Assembly: GCA_963752755.1 (NCBI GenBank)
Contig: CAVVZJ010000001.1
Span: 1-64,000 of the forward strand
Source: CAVVZJ01 sp963752755
GTDB taxonomy: Bacteria; Planctomycetota; Planctomycetia; Isosphaerales; Isosphaeraceae
Length of the DNA: 64,000 nt
Reading direction: 5' to 3'
The position numbers were made by a program, and so were the translations under genes. Positions 10,160 through 19,487 of the stretch are shown here, piece after piece. Under the pieces are notes generated by a model, which saw only the letters and a list, made by a program, of their open reading frames with translations, was not told where the DNA came from and made no database searches. The stretch's first letter is position 1; every line of letters begins with the position of its first letter.

Positions 10160-10789
10160 TCAGTTGCCGGCCGGAGCCAGGAACAGAAGGCTGCCGTTGC
10201 TGGCCTGGGGCTCACCCGGGTTCGCCGTGGCGGGCGGGGCGGTCTCGGGGGCCGCGGGGACCGCGTCGCCAGCGGGGGCACCCGCGGCAGCCGGAGCACC
10301 CGCGGCAGCCGGGGCGAACTGACCGGCACCGTACTGACCAGCACCGTATGCGGTCGGGGCATACTGGCCGGCACCATAGGACTGGCCGGCACCATAGGAC
10401 TGGCCGGCACCATAGGCCTGCGGGGCGCCGTAGACACCCTGGGAGCTAGGCCACTGGCCGGACGGCATGACCTCGCCGCAGGTGTTGCAGCTCTCGTAGC
10501 CGCCGCAGGTGTCATTGTGGTGCGAGCGGCAGCGGCGCTTCTTCAAGACCCACTCGTAGGTATAGCACTTCTCGCGGTGCTTGAAGAGGTCGCAGAGGCG
10601 GTGCCGCTTCTGCGGGCCGCAGGGAGTCTCGCAGCCGGTCTCGCAGTAACCCTGGGGCGAGGCGAGGACGCCGCCCTGAGGGCTGGGGCACTGACCCGTC
10701 GCGTAGTTATCATGATGGCCGGCGAGGCCCAGGCTGCACGCGCCCAGGGCGACGGCCAGACTGACGCTGAACGTCAAGGGCTTCAACAT
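10160..10789 (-). CDS. Secreted cysteine-rich protein with YGAGQ repeats
   Basis: 209 residues. The ATG at 10789 is preceded by AAGGAG. A signal peptide (LTFSVSLAVALGACSLGLAG) is followed by a histidine- and cysteine-rich central part with CETGCETPCGPQ, KCYTYEWVLKKRRCRSHHND and CGGYESCNTCG. The tail has at least five YGAGQ units and then an Ala/Pro-rich stretch. No enzymatic domain is visible. Such proteins are frequent in planctomycetes and are likely exported structural or metal-binding proteins, but that is inference. Function unknown. Confidence 0.75.
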   Translation of the reverse strand: MLKPLTFSVSLAVALGACSLGLAGHHDNYATGQCPSPQGGVLASPQGYCETGCETPCGPQKRHRLCDLFKHREKCYTYEWVLKKRRCRSHHNDTCGGYESCNTCGEVMPSGQWPSSQGVYGAPQAYGAGQSYGAGQSYGAGQYAPTAYGAGQYGAGQFAPAAAGAPAAAGAPAGDAVPAAPETAPPATANPGEPQASNGSLLFLAPAGN

Positions 10790-11299
10790 GGGAGACGATT
10801 CTCCTTGGCAAACTGATCGGTTCAGGGCGGCGAATCCGGCCGACCGTCTCGCGACACCCTTCCCGCTGTGGTTTGGCACCGCCCGTCGGCAGGCGTTCCC
10901 GATCGCCCGGGGCCGTGAGGCCCTGCCCGTCGAGCGACACCCCCCGTTGGGTGCTCCCGAGTCCTCGCCGTTAGTGTTTGACCACCGTGGCGAGCCATGA
11001 CTGGTATCGGCATCAACGGGGGGGGCCTTGAACACGCTCGCTGTTTTCTGACAACAAGTTACGGCGACGCGTCGTATCGGTCGTCGCGGTTGCGTTGTCG
11101 TGGCAACTTGCACAAAGATGGGCGCTGGCGCGATCGTCGGGATCGCTACAACCGGCGCCGCAAGGTCGGCGCGAGACCGTGAAGATCCCGCAAAGTGGAA
11201 CGCAGAGAGGCGGGCCCGGCGAAGCCGGGGACGCTCCGCGCGTCGCCCCGACTTGAACGGGCTCCGTCCCTCTGCATTCCGCGATCGAGGCGTCTGGGC
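10790..11299. other. Intergenic region, no gene seen
   Basis: About 510 bases between the glycosyltransferase stop and the start of the Cys-rich protein gene. It should hold the promoter of the latter. Open frames here look like shadows; no repeat or RNA was recognised. Confidence 0.4.
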
Positions 11300-13145
11300 T
11301 CAGCGCCGCGTCGGCGATGGCGGGGAGTCGGACGGGCCGGAGGCGACGGTCGAGGCCGACGCGCCGGCGGCGGGGTTGACCCGGAGGAGCATCAATTCGT
11401 TGCGTTGCAGGTTGGGCTCGCGATACAGGGGGGTGACGAGCTTGGCAAACTCGTCGGCGAAGAAGTCGTAATCCTCGGCGCGGATCAAAACGTAGGGGGT
11501 TTCGTGCTCGGGTTTCTTGAGCCAGTCCACCAGCACCTGGGAGGCGGCCTTCATGCGGGCCTTCTCGTCCCAGATCAGACGTCCGGCCATGGCGTCGGCG
11601 AGCAGGTCGTAGCCGGTGTTGTAGCGGGGCTGGCTGCCGGGTACGGGCTTGAGGTCGCGGTCGCGGAGGTAGTACCAGAGCCCTTCGTCCAGCTCGCGGA
11701 AGAACATGACGGTGTGCTCCTCGGGCGGCAGGAGCTGGTCGAGCTTGGCGGCCAGGGCGCGGTGGCTGTTCCGGTCGTTGAGCCGCGGCGCGATGCCGGC
11801 GTAGCCGAGAACGACGACGATCGCCATGGCGGCGACCAGCGGGGTCAACGTGCCGGCGTCGGCGCCGCGACGCCAGGCCCAGACGCTGCCGACGACTCCC
11901 GCGGCCAGCACGGTCCCCAGCGTCAGGGACCAGCCGAGGAACTCCGGCCACTTCTGGCCGATGATCACCGGCGCCACGACCGCGGTCACCAGCAGGCCGA
12001 CCCAGTGCGCCGCCAGGAACCGCCGCGGCACGTTTGCCGGTGATGTCCGGCGTGCGAGCCAGCCGGCAGATCCGGACCCAGCCGACGCCGATCAGGATCG
12101 CCACGGCTGGCAGGCAGGGGAGGTAGTAGTTCGGCTTGGCGACGCTCCAGAGGCAGAACATCCCCAGGTTACCCGCCGCCCACCACCAGGGCAGCCAGAT
12201 CGTCGGCCGGAGGTCGCGGCCGCGCTTCAGGAAGGGGAGCACCAGGGCCAAGGTCGCCACGACGCTCCAGGGGGCGGTCATTCCCGGCCAGTCCATCGCC
12301 AGCACGTCGCGGCTCTTGTGGTGGGTGATGCCGGCGCCGCCGGCCTTCTGGCCCATCTCCAGCATCCAGACGCCGATGGCGTGCGGGTCGCTCAGGACGA
12401 CCGGCACCGGCCAACTCAGGGCCAGCACGACGAACAGGGCCAGTCCCCAACCGTTCCAGAGCAGCAGCTTCCCACCCGTCCTGAGCCTCCGCGTGCAGGC
12501 CAGGTACGGCCCGACCGCCAGGCCGGCCAGAAGGAGCACGATCGGCCCCTTGCAGAGGAAACCCAGGCCGAGCGCCCCGTACATCCCGACGGCCCAGCGC
12601 TTCCCGCCCGGGGTCGCACCCGGCAGGCCCGGCGGGGCGTCGGCCGGGGCGCCGTGGAGGCGTCGCCAGGCGGCATAGATCGCCAGCGACGTGAAGAAGG
12701 CCAGCGGGCCGTCGTTGCCCGCCTGACGCATCTCGACGACGAAGGTGATGATCGACGTCAGGGCCAGACCCGACGCCAGGCCCACCGGCCGGCCGCCAAT
12801 CCGGCGACCGAGGCCGTAGGCGATGGCGATCATCCCCAGGGCCGCCAACGCCGACGGCAAGCGCACCAGCCACTGGTCGCGGCAGCCCGAGAGGGTGATC
12901 AAGGTTGCGGTCGTCCAGCGGGGCAAGGGGGGCTTCTCCAGCCGAGGACGCCCCTGGATCTCGGCGACGAGCCAGTGGTGCCGATCGACCGTGTCGATCG
13001 ACTCGGCCACCGCACGTTGCTCGCGCTTGCCCCAGAGGTCCATCGAGCCGAGGCCGCCCAGGAACACCACGCCCGCCATGACCGCCAGAGCGGCCTCCGG
13101 CGCCCACTTTCGGGCCGTCTCCCCGACTCTGCCTGCCATGGGCAT
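11300..13145 (-). CDS. ArnT-like (GT83) membrane glycosyltransferase, one frameshift
   Basis: About 614 residues. The ATG at 13145 has AAGGAGG seven bases upstream. The N-terminal half carries the GT83/PMT signature: a first membrane helix (ALAVMAGVVFLGGLGSMDLW) and an external loop RPRLEKPPLPRW, the conserved KPPL block of ArnT-like enzymes. Many membrane helices follow (for example VGLASGLALTSIITFV and KGPIVLLLAGLAVGPYL). A one-base shift near 12030 moves to the frame with HWVGLLVTAVVAPVIIGQ. The soluble C-terminal domain ends AGASASTVASGPSDSPPSPT. It would transfer a sugar from a polyprenyl-phosphate donor outside the membrane. Acceptor unknown. Confidence 0.8.
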
Positions 13146-13358
13146 CGCGTCCTCCTTGACCCGGATGCCAGACCCAGCCCGCCCCGCCCCTCGCGTCTGC
13201 GCGGCCGCCCCCGCCGGCCGAATCGGCCGCCATGGGGGATGCGGGACCATACCCCAGACGACCGGGGACGGCAAGGCGAACGTCCTGGTTCGGATTGCGG
13301 ATTGGGGATTGCGGATTGCGGAGTCCTTGAGGGGCCCGGTTGGTTTGGTGGTTTGGTG

Positions 13359-13449
13359 GGGTGCGTCGCGTCTTCGAGGACGCACCAGGACGGATTCGTC
13401 AGCGAAGAGGGGGGCTCGGAGGGTGCGTCCTCGAAGACGCGACGCACCC
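13359..13449. repeat. Palindromic element, family A copy 2, perfect arms
   Basis: Arms 13359-13386 and 13421-13449 are perfect inverted copies (28 bases) around a 34-base spacer. The element supplies the last codons and the stop of the minus-strand gene ending at 13399. Related to 4267-4358 and 15909-15936. Confidence 0.9.
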
Positions 13450-14651
13450 GACAATGGCTGGGTCGAGTTCGTTTTGCGGGATCGGGTCGAGTTCGTTTTG
13501 TGGGATCGGGTCGAGTTCGTTTTGCGGGACGGGGTCGAGTTCGTTTTGTGGCGACTCTGCGACGGGCTCAGGGGGAGATGGCGGCTCGTCGAGGGGGTCG
13601 GGGCCGATCGGGTCGATCCAGGTGGTCGGGTCGTCGTCAACGGACGGGTCGGAGCGGGCGCGTTCGCGACGGCGGCGCTCCAGATCGGCGAGGGCCTGGC
13701 GAAACTGGGTCCAGGCGGAGGACTCGTAGCGATGGCGTCGGGTCGCCTCGACGGAACCGTCGAGCCAGGGCGCAGGGGGGCCTCGTCGCGGTCGGGGCCG
13801 TCGATCGTTTCGAGGAGGGTGTCGCGGCGATCGGTGAGGCGGGCCAGCTCGGAGGCAATGCGGGCGGAGAGGGTGGTGCGGGTGAGGTCGGCGTCGGGGA
13901 GGAGGGGACGCATCAACGGCCATCGGGAGACGGCGCCCATCCGGGCGAAGCAGCCGCCGAAGAAGGCGGCGAACGGGTCGGGGCCGGCGTCGCGGATGTC
14001 GAGGTCGTCCTGCCAGATGTCGTGGGAGGCCTCGCCGAGCTTCTCGGACCAGAGGGCGAGGGCGGCGAGGACGAGGGAGGCGACGGGTTCGGGCGAGCGG
14101 GCGGTCGGCAGGCCGGGTACGCCCAGCAGGCGGACGGCGCGGAGGGTGGCGGCGCGGTCCCAGTTGCCGTGCCGGCGGAGCTGGTCGTCGAGCTGGTGCC
14201 ACTGGCCGATCAGCCAGTCGCAACCCTCAGCGGTGGCCTCCAGGCGGAGCTTCGCCAGGGCGGGCTCGGCGTCGATCCGCGCGGCCTCGCGGGCGACCTC
14301 CTCAGCCCGCCTCTGCTCCCAGTCGCGACGGGCCGACCGGACCCGCGCGGCGACCTCGGCCGCCTCGGCTTCTCGACAACGTTGCAGTCGGACGTCGGCC
14401 AACGCCGCACGCTCGATGAGCTGCCGCTCGATGTCGTCGGTCGGCCGGAGGGTCTCAGCGAGGGACTCGGCGTGCTGGCGGTAGGCCTCTTCCAGGTCCT
14501 CGGGCAGCACGACCCCGGCGCCGGTCAGGCCGTGCTTCACCGCGTTCATCCGCGAGCGGGCCTTGCCCTCGGGCGTCCGCGGACCACCGCCGCGACGGCG
14601 GGTCGGGGTCTCGGAATCGGCCGTCGGAACGGGGGCGACGGTGGCAGACAT
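13399..14651 (-). CDS. Conserved planctomycete protein with NELDPIPQ repeats, frameshifted
   Basis: About 417 residues. The start at 14651 (MSATVAPVPTADSETPTRRR) has GGAG ten bases upstream; an in-frame ATG at 14711 is an alternative. The N-terminus has the motif GGPRTPEGKARSRMNAVKHG, which I recognise from many planctomycete proteins of unknown role. A helical, Arg/Glu-rich middle follows. A one-base change near 13740 joins the frame SAWTQFRQALADLERRRRER and an acidic tail with four copies of the eight-residue unit NELDPIPQ. The last 16 or so residues come from the palindromic element. No catalytic motif is visible; it is probably cytosolic. Confidence 0.6.
13460..13555. repeat. Four tandem 24-base repeats
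   Basis: Units at 13460, 13484, 13508 and 13532 begin GGGTCGAGTTCGTTTTG and differ only at one to three positions. They encode the eight-residue repeat of the minus-strand gene, in frame, so copy number can change without breaking the protein. Confidence 0.92.
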
Positions 14652-15153
14652 GGCGGCGGCTCCGGGTGCGGCGTCGAGAAAAAGCAACATCGGATCGGAG
14701 GGGCTCGTCATCGAGCCGATCGTGAGAATTGTCGGAACTGGGGGCGGGGATTATCGCAGAAAGTTGGAAATCTTCCCGGCGGGAGCGGAAACGCGGGCGG
14801 GACGGGCGCTGAGGTGTTGTGACTGCTGGTGCACGCAGACGACCGTATCGGGACCAAATCGACTGAAGAGACCAATGAAATTGGTTTTTCTCTTGAAAAA
14901 AGGAAGAATAGCGATCTATTGTAATGTCTGAGCAGCCGCCCATGCAGGTGGATGCATACATATTCGGTTCACTTCTCATGTTCAGTTTTTGAGAACACCG
15001 AACCTTGAGTTGGAATCGCCGTGGAATTCCCGGTCGATCCGGTATTCGGATCGCGGGACGGGTGCTGTTCGCCCACTGGCTTGTTCCCTGCGTCGGCATT
15101 CCGTGTTGATGAGACGACTTCATTGAGAGAAGAGAACCGATGAGGAGGTTACG
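14652..15153. other. Divergent intergenic region, AT-rich
   Basis: About 500 bases between divergent genes. The stretch 14860-15000 is much more AT-rich than its surroundings. It contains a small hairpin ACCAAT-GAA-ATTGGT (14871-14885) followed by T residues, which could be a weak terminator or part of a promoter region. The right end holds the ribosome binding site GAGGAGG of the PEP-CTERM gene. Confidence 0.4.
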
Positions 15154-15897
15154 ATGACGTTACGCATTCGCTGGGTGATCGCGCTCGTGGTCCTGGCGTT
15201 CGGCGTCCGGGAGGCGTCGGCCGAGGTGCAGCTCATCACCAGCCGGAGCGACCTGGGGGGCAACGATTACGTGGATTGGGGCACCGCGGGCGCGAATTTC
15301 GACTTGCTCGATAACCCCTTCTCCGTCAACTCCAACAACGGCCTCAATGTGACGGTGAGCATGCCCAACTCAAGCAGTCAATTCCAGCGGCTCGACGAGT
15401 CGGATGGCTCAGGCCCCTGGAACGGCAACTTCGCCGTGGGCGATCATCTGATCTGGACGCAAGGCAGCTTCCAGGACTTCGTCAACCCGATCCGGATCGA
15501 GGACTTCGGAGGGTCCCCGATCTACGGGGGCGGGGCCCAGATCCAGGCGAATCTCGGCGGCTCCGCCGGCTCATTCGTGGCGAAGATTGAGGCGTTCGAC
15601 AGCCTCGGGAACTCGCTCGGGTCGTTCACCGAGGACGGTTACAGCAACTCGGCCCACGACAATTCCGCAATCTTCATCGGCATCCTGAGCGATACCGCGA
15701 ATATCGACCGGATCGAGTTCGGCCTGGCGAGCACGTCCGGCTCCTACCTCGGCGATTTCGCGATCAATCAATTCAGCTTCGTCACGACCCAGGCGACGGT
15801 CCCCGAGCCCTCGACGCTGCTGATGTGGGTCGTCGGCGGGCTGGGGATGATGGGCCTGGCCTGGAGGCGTCGGCGGGCGGGGCTGAGCCGATCGTAG
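15154..15897 (+). CDS. PEP-CTERM sorting domain protein
   Basis: 247 residues, intact. GAGGAGG lies just before the ATG. A signal peptide (WVIALVVLAFGVREASA) is followed by a Ser/Asn/Gly-rich beta-type region with no catalytic motif. The end is VPEPSTLLMWVVGGLGMMGL then AWRRRRAG: a PEP motif, membrane helix and basic tail recognised by exosortase. It is expected to be exported, anchored by its C-terminus and then cleaved. No exosortase is in this window. A second such gene follows with nearly the same C-terminal sequence. Confidence 0.88.
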   Translation: MTLRIRWVIALVVLAFGVREASAEVQLITSRSDLGGNDYVDWGTAGANFDLLDNPFSVNSNNGLNVTVSMPNSSSQFQRLDESDGSGPWNGNFAVGDHLIWTQGSFQDFVNPIRIEDFGGSPIYGGGAQIQANLGGSAGSFVAKIEAFDSLGNSLGSFTEDGYSNSAHDNSAIFIGILSDTANIDRIEFGLASTSGSYLGDFAINQFSFVTTQATVPEPSTLLMWVVGGLGMMGLAWRRRRAGLSRS

Positions 15898-15908
15898 GTC
15901 GATTCGTC

Positions 15909-15936
15909 GGGTGCGTCTCGTCTTCGAGGAGGCACC
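15909..15936. repeat. Single arm of palindromic family A
   Basis: Copy of the core GGGTGCGTCTCGTCTTCGAG just after the stop of the first PEP-CTERM gene. The second arm is missing, so this looks like a partial or decayed copy. Confidence 0.65.
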
Positions 15937-16057
15937 TTTCCCCCTTTGTGAGTTTTCCGGTCGATTCGGTGTTCGGATCGCAGGGCGGCCGGCCGGGGAG
16001 CGCCCTGCGCCGGCCGGCTCGCAGGACCGGTCTGTCTTTTTTGAGGAGGTTCACCCC

Positions 16058-16847
16058 ATGCCGTTCGCTCCCCTCCGCGTTTTCCAGGCCGTGCGCTCTT
16101 TCCCGTTGCTCATGGGGGTAGCCCTGATGCTGGCCGGCCCGCTTGCCGGAGCGCAACATATCAGCGTTTCTTCGTTCTCAACATCGAGTTATAATTCGGA
16201 TACCGCCGCGATGGACAGTACCCTGGGGATCACGGGGTACACCATCGAGGACTTCGAGGACACGACGCTCGTGTCGGGCCTGTCGGTCAAGCTCGACTTC
16301 CGCAGCCCTTCCCCGAACTCGGAGACGACCTGGACCACGCTGCCGGGCACACCCACGAGCCTGGGCGTCGATCCCTGGGATGGTTCCCACTCGCTGGCGA
16401 GCACGTTGGATAATGGCGACACGCTCAACAACCGCGCCCAGGCCGTCACGTTCCTGTTCGACAGCGGCGCCTCCTCCGTGGGGATCGGCCTGAGCGGCTT
16501 CCAGTCGTTGAATCAGCTGGACTATCCCGTGACCGACCACCGGCTCTACATCAACGGCGTCGCCATGTCCGAGACCCTCGAATCCATCGTCGGGAGTCAA
16601 CTGGACGCCCAGCCGATTGGGGCGGGACGCCTATCTGCGGTTTGACGCGGACCCTGGTCAAACCATCACTTCAATCGGGTTTGAGAATATTAGTGGAACT
16701 TACCAGAATGAGGATATCCTCGTCTTCGACCACCTGGCGATCCAGTCGTCGGGGGTGGTCCCTGAACCCTCGACGTTGCTGATGTGGGTCAGCGGCGGTC
16801 TGGGGATGCTGGGCCTGGCCTGGAGGCGTCGGCGGGCGGGGGCGTGA
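16058..16847 (+). CDS. PEP-CTERM sorting domain protein, one frameshift
   Basis: About 263 residues. GAGGAGGT precedes the ATG at 16058. A signal peptide (FPLLMGVALMLAGPLAGA) is followed by a Ser/Thr-rich region with FEDTTLVSG and VTFLFDSGASSVGIGL, resembling surface beta-sandwich proteins. A one-base loss near 16618 in a GGGG-rich stretch moves the frame to DAYLRFDADPGQTITSIGFE and the sorting end VPEPSTLLMWVSGGLGMLGL plus AWRRRRAGA. The last 30 residues nearly repeat those of the upstream gene. Confidence 0.82.
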
Positions 16848-17368
16848 TCCGGAAGTGCTGGGATTCGTGACCGATCCGGGCGTGCCACCCGGAACGAGAG
16901 GCGCCTCCAGAGACTCCGCGCCCATCCCCACCCGGCGGGTGACCGGCGGTAAGCTGCTTGGCTCTTGAAGGAGAGGGCTCGTGCCCCGGTAGGAGTCTCG
17001 AGTTGGCGCCCCTCTTCCACTGGGGACGACGTCTCGGCGAATCCGCGAATCGGCGAAAAAGGAGACTCCTCGCTCATCGCCGCCACCTGATGCCTTGGCG
17101 GAATCGCTTATCCTGTAGCGACTTGGGTGGTATGCTCACATCTTCGTGGGCCTGCGACGCGGCTGCGGCCCCCCACCGGGCCCAACAGGCCCACGCAGAC
17201 GTGGGCATGCCACCCTAAAGCGTGCCGAGTGCGGTGGCGAGGAGCGAGGAGTCTCCTAAAATGCTTATTTGTGTTGCGTGGATGATCGCCCGGGGTTAGG
17301 ATCATGGGGAGGGAGAGGTCTCCCGACATGCATCGATCCGGCGCGGGTTCATCTCGTCGAGGGCTTCC
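16848..17368. other. Intergenic region holding a palindromic element
   Basis: About 520 bases. Apart from the family B element at 17125-17215, nothing coding is convincing. The right part leads into the membrane protein gene. Confidence 0.4.
17125..17215. repeat. Palindromic element, family B copy 1
   Basis: Arms 17125-17154 and 17186-17215 match as inverted repeats at about 26 of 30 positions, with the core GGGTGGCATGCCCACGTC and TTCGTGGGC. The spacer is about 31 bases. Related elements are at 40039-40121 and 41424-41517. Confidence 0.82.
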
Positions 17369-18490
17369 ATGAGCGACATCGCGGAAGGGACCATTGGCGA
17401 CGGGGAACAACTCACCGCGTCGGACGCCGGCGCGGCGGTCGAGGCTGATTCGTCGCAGGACGAATCCTGGACGATCACCACGGAAGACCCGCAGGCGCAA
17501 AGCGACCGGCTTCCCTCCTTCGAGATCATCGCGAGCCTGCCGACCGAGCGAACTTCGGGCTCGCCACCGGACTCGCGGAGCAGGTCGAGCGTCCTGCTGA
17601 GAGAAGGGGACCCGGACCCGTACAACCCCGCCAAGAAGATCGAGTACATGGTGCAGAGGACACCATTTTACCAGATTTTCTTGAACGAAGATCTGATGAT
17701 TCGATGGAAGTTTGGCGATCGCTCGACCTACCTCAGCATGACCGGCCCGAACTGGGCGGAGATCCTGAATCGCCTGGCGCGTCTGGAGGCGATGCCGATC
17801 GCCCATCTCAGCCGGGTGATCCAGTTCGCGTTCCGGCGGCAACTCGGCGAGGCGATCGCCCGAGGCATCCACGACGATACCGAGAAGGCCACGCCGGAAT
17901 TGATTGCGCTGTGCGACAAGGCTGCGCTGGAGGGACTGAGCGAGGCTGAGGCGTACCTCAGGACGCGCAACGCCGAGGTTGCGCGTCAGTGGTATCTGGA
18001 AGCGGGGCTCGTCGGCCTGGTGTCCGCGGTCCTCTTCCTGCTCGCGGTGGCCCTGTTCTCCTCGTGGATCCGCCCGTACCCGGATCGGCTGCTGGCGGAG
18101 AACTTGCTCTACGCCGCCGGCTTCGGGGCCCTGGGTGCGGGTCTCTCCCAGATTACGAGGTTGGGGTCCTTCCCGGTCGACCCGGGCGCCGGGGTCACGA
18201 TCTATCGGCTGGAGTCTGCGGCCCGGTTCGCGGCGGGGATCGTCGGCGGTGTGTTCGTGAGCCTGCTCTTGAGTGCCCAGGTGATCGGAGCGCCGTTCAC
18301 CGATCCCTCGAAGGGCCGGCTTTTCGCGCTGGCGCTCAGCCTGGTCGCCGGAGCCAGCGAACGCATGGTTCCCAATATCATCGGAAACATGGAGAAGCTG
18401 GGCACCGACTCCGGGCCACCGCCCCCGCAAGCCGCGTCAGCCGCCGAGAAGCCTCGCCAGCCTGACACGGCCGGGAAGGATGCGTCCTGA
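17369..18490 (+). CDS. Membrane protein of unknown function
   Basis: 373 residues, intact. The first 85 residues are acidic, Ser-rich and probably disordered. Residues about 90-205 are soluble and helical (EYMVQRTPFYQIFLNEDLMI and following). Three or four membrane helices follow, including LVGLVSAVLFLLAVALFSSW, AENLLYAAGFGALGAGLSQI and GIVGGVFVSLLLSAQVIGA, then LFALALSLVAGASERMVPNI. The pattern of a soluble domain before a small membrane bundle ending in GASERMVP resembles some uncharacterised bacterial membrane proteins, but I cannot name the family. The tail is Pro/Ala-rich. Confidence 0.7.
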   Translation: MSDIAEGTIGDGEQLTASDAGAAVEADSSQDESWTITTEDPQAQSDRLPSFEIIASLPTERTSGSPPDSRSRSSVLLREGDPDPYNPAKKIEYMVQRTPFYQIFLNEDLMIRWKFGDRSTYLSMTGPNWAEILNRLARLEAMPIAHLSRVIQFAFRRQLGEAIARGIHDDTEKATPELIALCDKAALEGLSEAEAYLRTRNAEVARQWYLEAGLVGLVSAVLFLLAVALFSSWIRPYPDRLLAENLLYAAGFGALGAGLSQITRLGSFPVDPGAGVTIYRLESAARFAAGIVGGVFVSLLLSAQVIGAPFTDPSKGRLFALALSLVAGASERMVPNIIGNMEKLGTDSGPPPPQAASAAEKPRQPDTAGKDAS

Positions 18491-18493
18491 GGA

Positions 18494-18518
18494 GTCGGCC
18501 CGACTGAAGCGGGCCGAC
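18494..18518 (+). terminator. Hairpin after the membrane protein gene
   Basis: Nine-base perfect stem (GTCGGCCCG with its complement) and loop ACTGAAG, four bases after the stop codon. The sequence belongs to the dispersed family E (CCCGACTGAAG...CGGCTGACGCCAA), so it may be both repeat and terminator. Confidence 0.55.
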
Positions 18519-18614
18519 AGCGGCTGACGCCAACGGCGTCACTCTCGAGTCACTTCCTTGCGGAAAGACTCTCTGGAGCCTGAGCCTGGGCCGAGGGTGA
18601 CCGACGATGCAGGA

Positions 18615-19160
18615 TCAGGCCGGATTCTGGGGAGAGGGAGGGGGTCCGGGGATCGGGAGCGGGGGGGCGGGTCGCCAGCGGTCGATGCAGGCGATGAGGT
18701 CGGTGAGGTTGGCGGGCTTGGAGAGGAGGTCGTCCATGCCGGCGGCCAGGCAGAGGGGCCGGGCACGGTCCGGGGAAAGGCCGGTGTAGGCGACGATCGG
18801 GACGCGGACGATCGGGCTGGACTGCTGCTCGCGAAACCGGATGGCGCGGGTGGTCTCCAGGCCGTCGAGGCCGGGCATCTGGATGTCCATCAGCACGAGA
18901 TCGAAGAGCAAAGTCTCGATCTGGGCGAGGGCCTCGCGGCCGTCGACCGCGGTCGTGACGTGGTGCCCGCAGTGACGGAGCAAGCGACCGAGCACGACGC
19001 GGTTCTGCTCCTCGTCCTCGACGACGAGGATGTGGAGGGCCACCGTCGGAGGCCTCTCCGGGGTCTTGGCTGATGGGCCGGGCGGTTCGACCTTGGGGGG
19101 GCTGGGGTGGGCTCTCAAGTCGTCCTCGACCGGCCGGGGCGGGATCGCCTCGACTTGCAT
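18615..19160 (-). CDS. Stand-alone response regulator receiver protein
   Basis: 181 residues from the ATG at 19160; an in-frame start at 19217 is possible but has no better binding site. The N-terminal 40 residues are Pro-rich. The rest is one CheY-like receiver: the acidic pair in ILVVEDEEQNRVVLGRLL, the phospho-acceptor Asp in LVLMDIQMPGLDG, the switch Thr in VPIVAYTG and the Lys in DDLLSKPANL. There is no output domain. It probably relays phosphate within a hybrid phosphorelay. The nearest kinase gene is about 2.8 kb away (21952-22762), so the partner is unknown. Confidence 0.85.
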   Translation of the reverse strand: MQVEAIPPRPVEDDLRAHPSPPKVEPPGPSAKTPERPPTVALHILVVEDEEQNRVVLGRLLRHCGHHVTTAVDGREALAQIETLLFDLVLMDIQMPGLDGLETTRAIRFREQQSSPIVRVPIVAYTGLSPDRARPLCLAAGMDDLLSKPANLTDLIACIDRWRPAPPLPIPGPPPSPQNPA

Positions 19161-19487
19161 CAAGCACCTGCCTTCATGCGAGAGAGCGAACGATTCGAGG
19201 AATGTTCCGCGGCGCACGGTGCCGCGGCGACCGCGACGGGCGAACCGGCAAGGTGGCGGGCGGGGATCATCGGGTCACGTCACGCCACCGACCTCCGCGC
19301 GAGACGAGGCCGCAGGGGAGGCGAATTGAGGAGTCGAAATGCCGTGGCACGTCGTTGTGTCGGGAGTTATTAAGGCCAAAAAGCTCCGGAAGTGCAAGTA
19401 GGCAGCCAAAAGTTTCTGGAATCCATCCATCGGGCCGTCGTTGCCGGTCCCTCGGGGAGAGCGGCGGGCGACGCCGGGGGCGGCCTC
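19161..19487. other. Intergenic region, no gene seen
   Basis: About 330 bases between two minus-strand genes. No hairpin or repeat stood out; it should hold the receiver gene promoter. Confidence 0.35.

Noticed and set aside
11013..14711. A 1232-codon open frame on the minus strand
   Set aside because: It is a chimera: the first part is the conserved GGPRTPEG protein, the middle is the glycosyltransferase, and the ends are out-of-frame. A ribosome binding site at 13145 and the frame changes show two genes.
11826..14822. A 998-codon open frame on the plus strand
   Set aside because: It lies opposite two real genes, with Arg/Gly/Gln-rich content and no domain; a GC-driven shadow.
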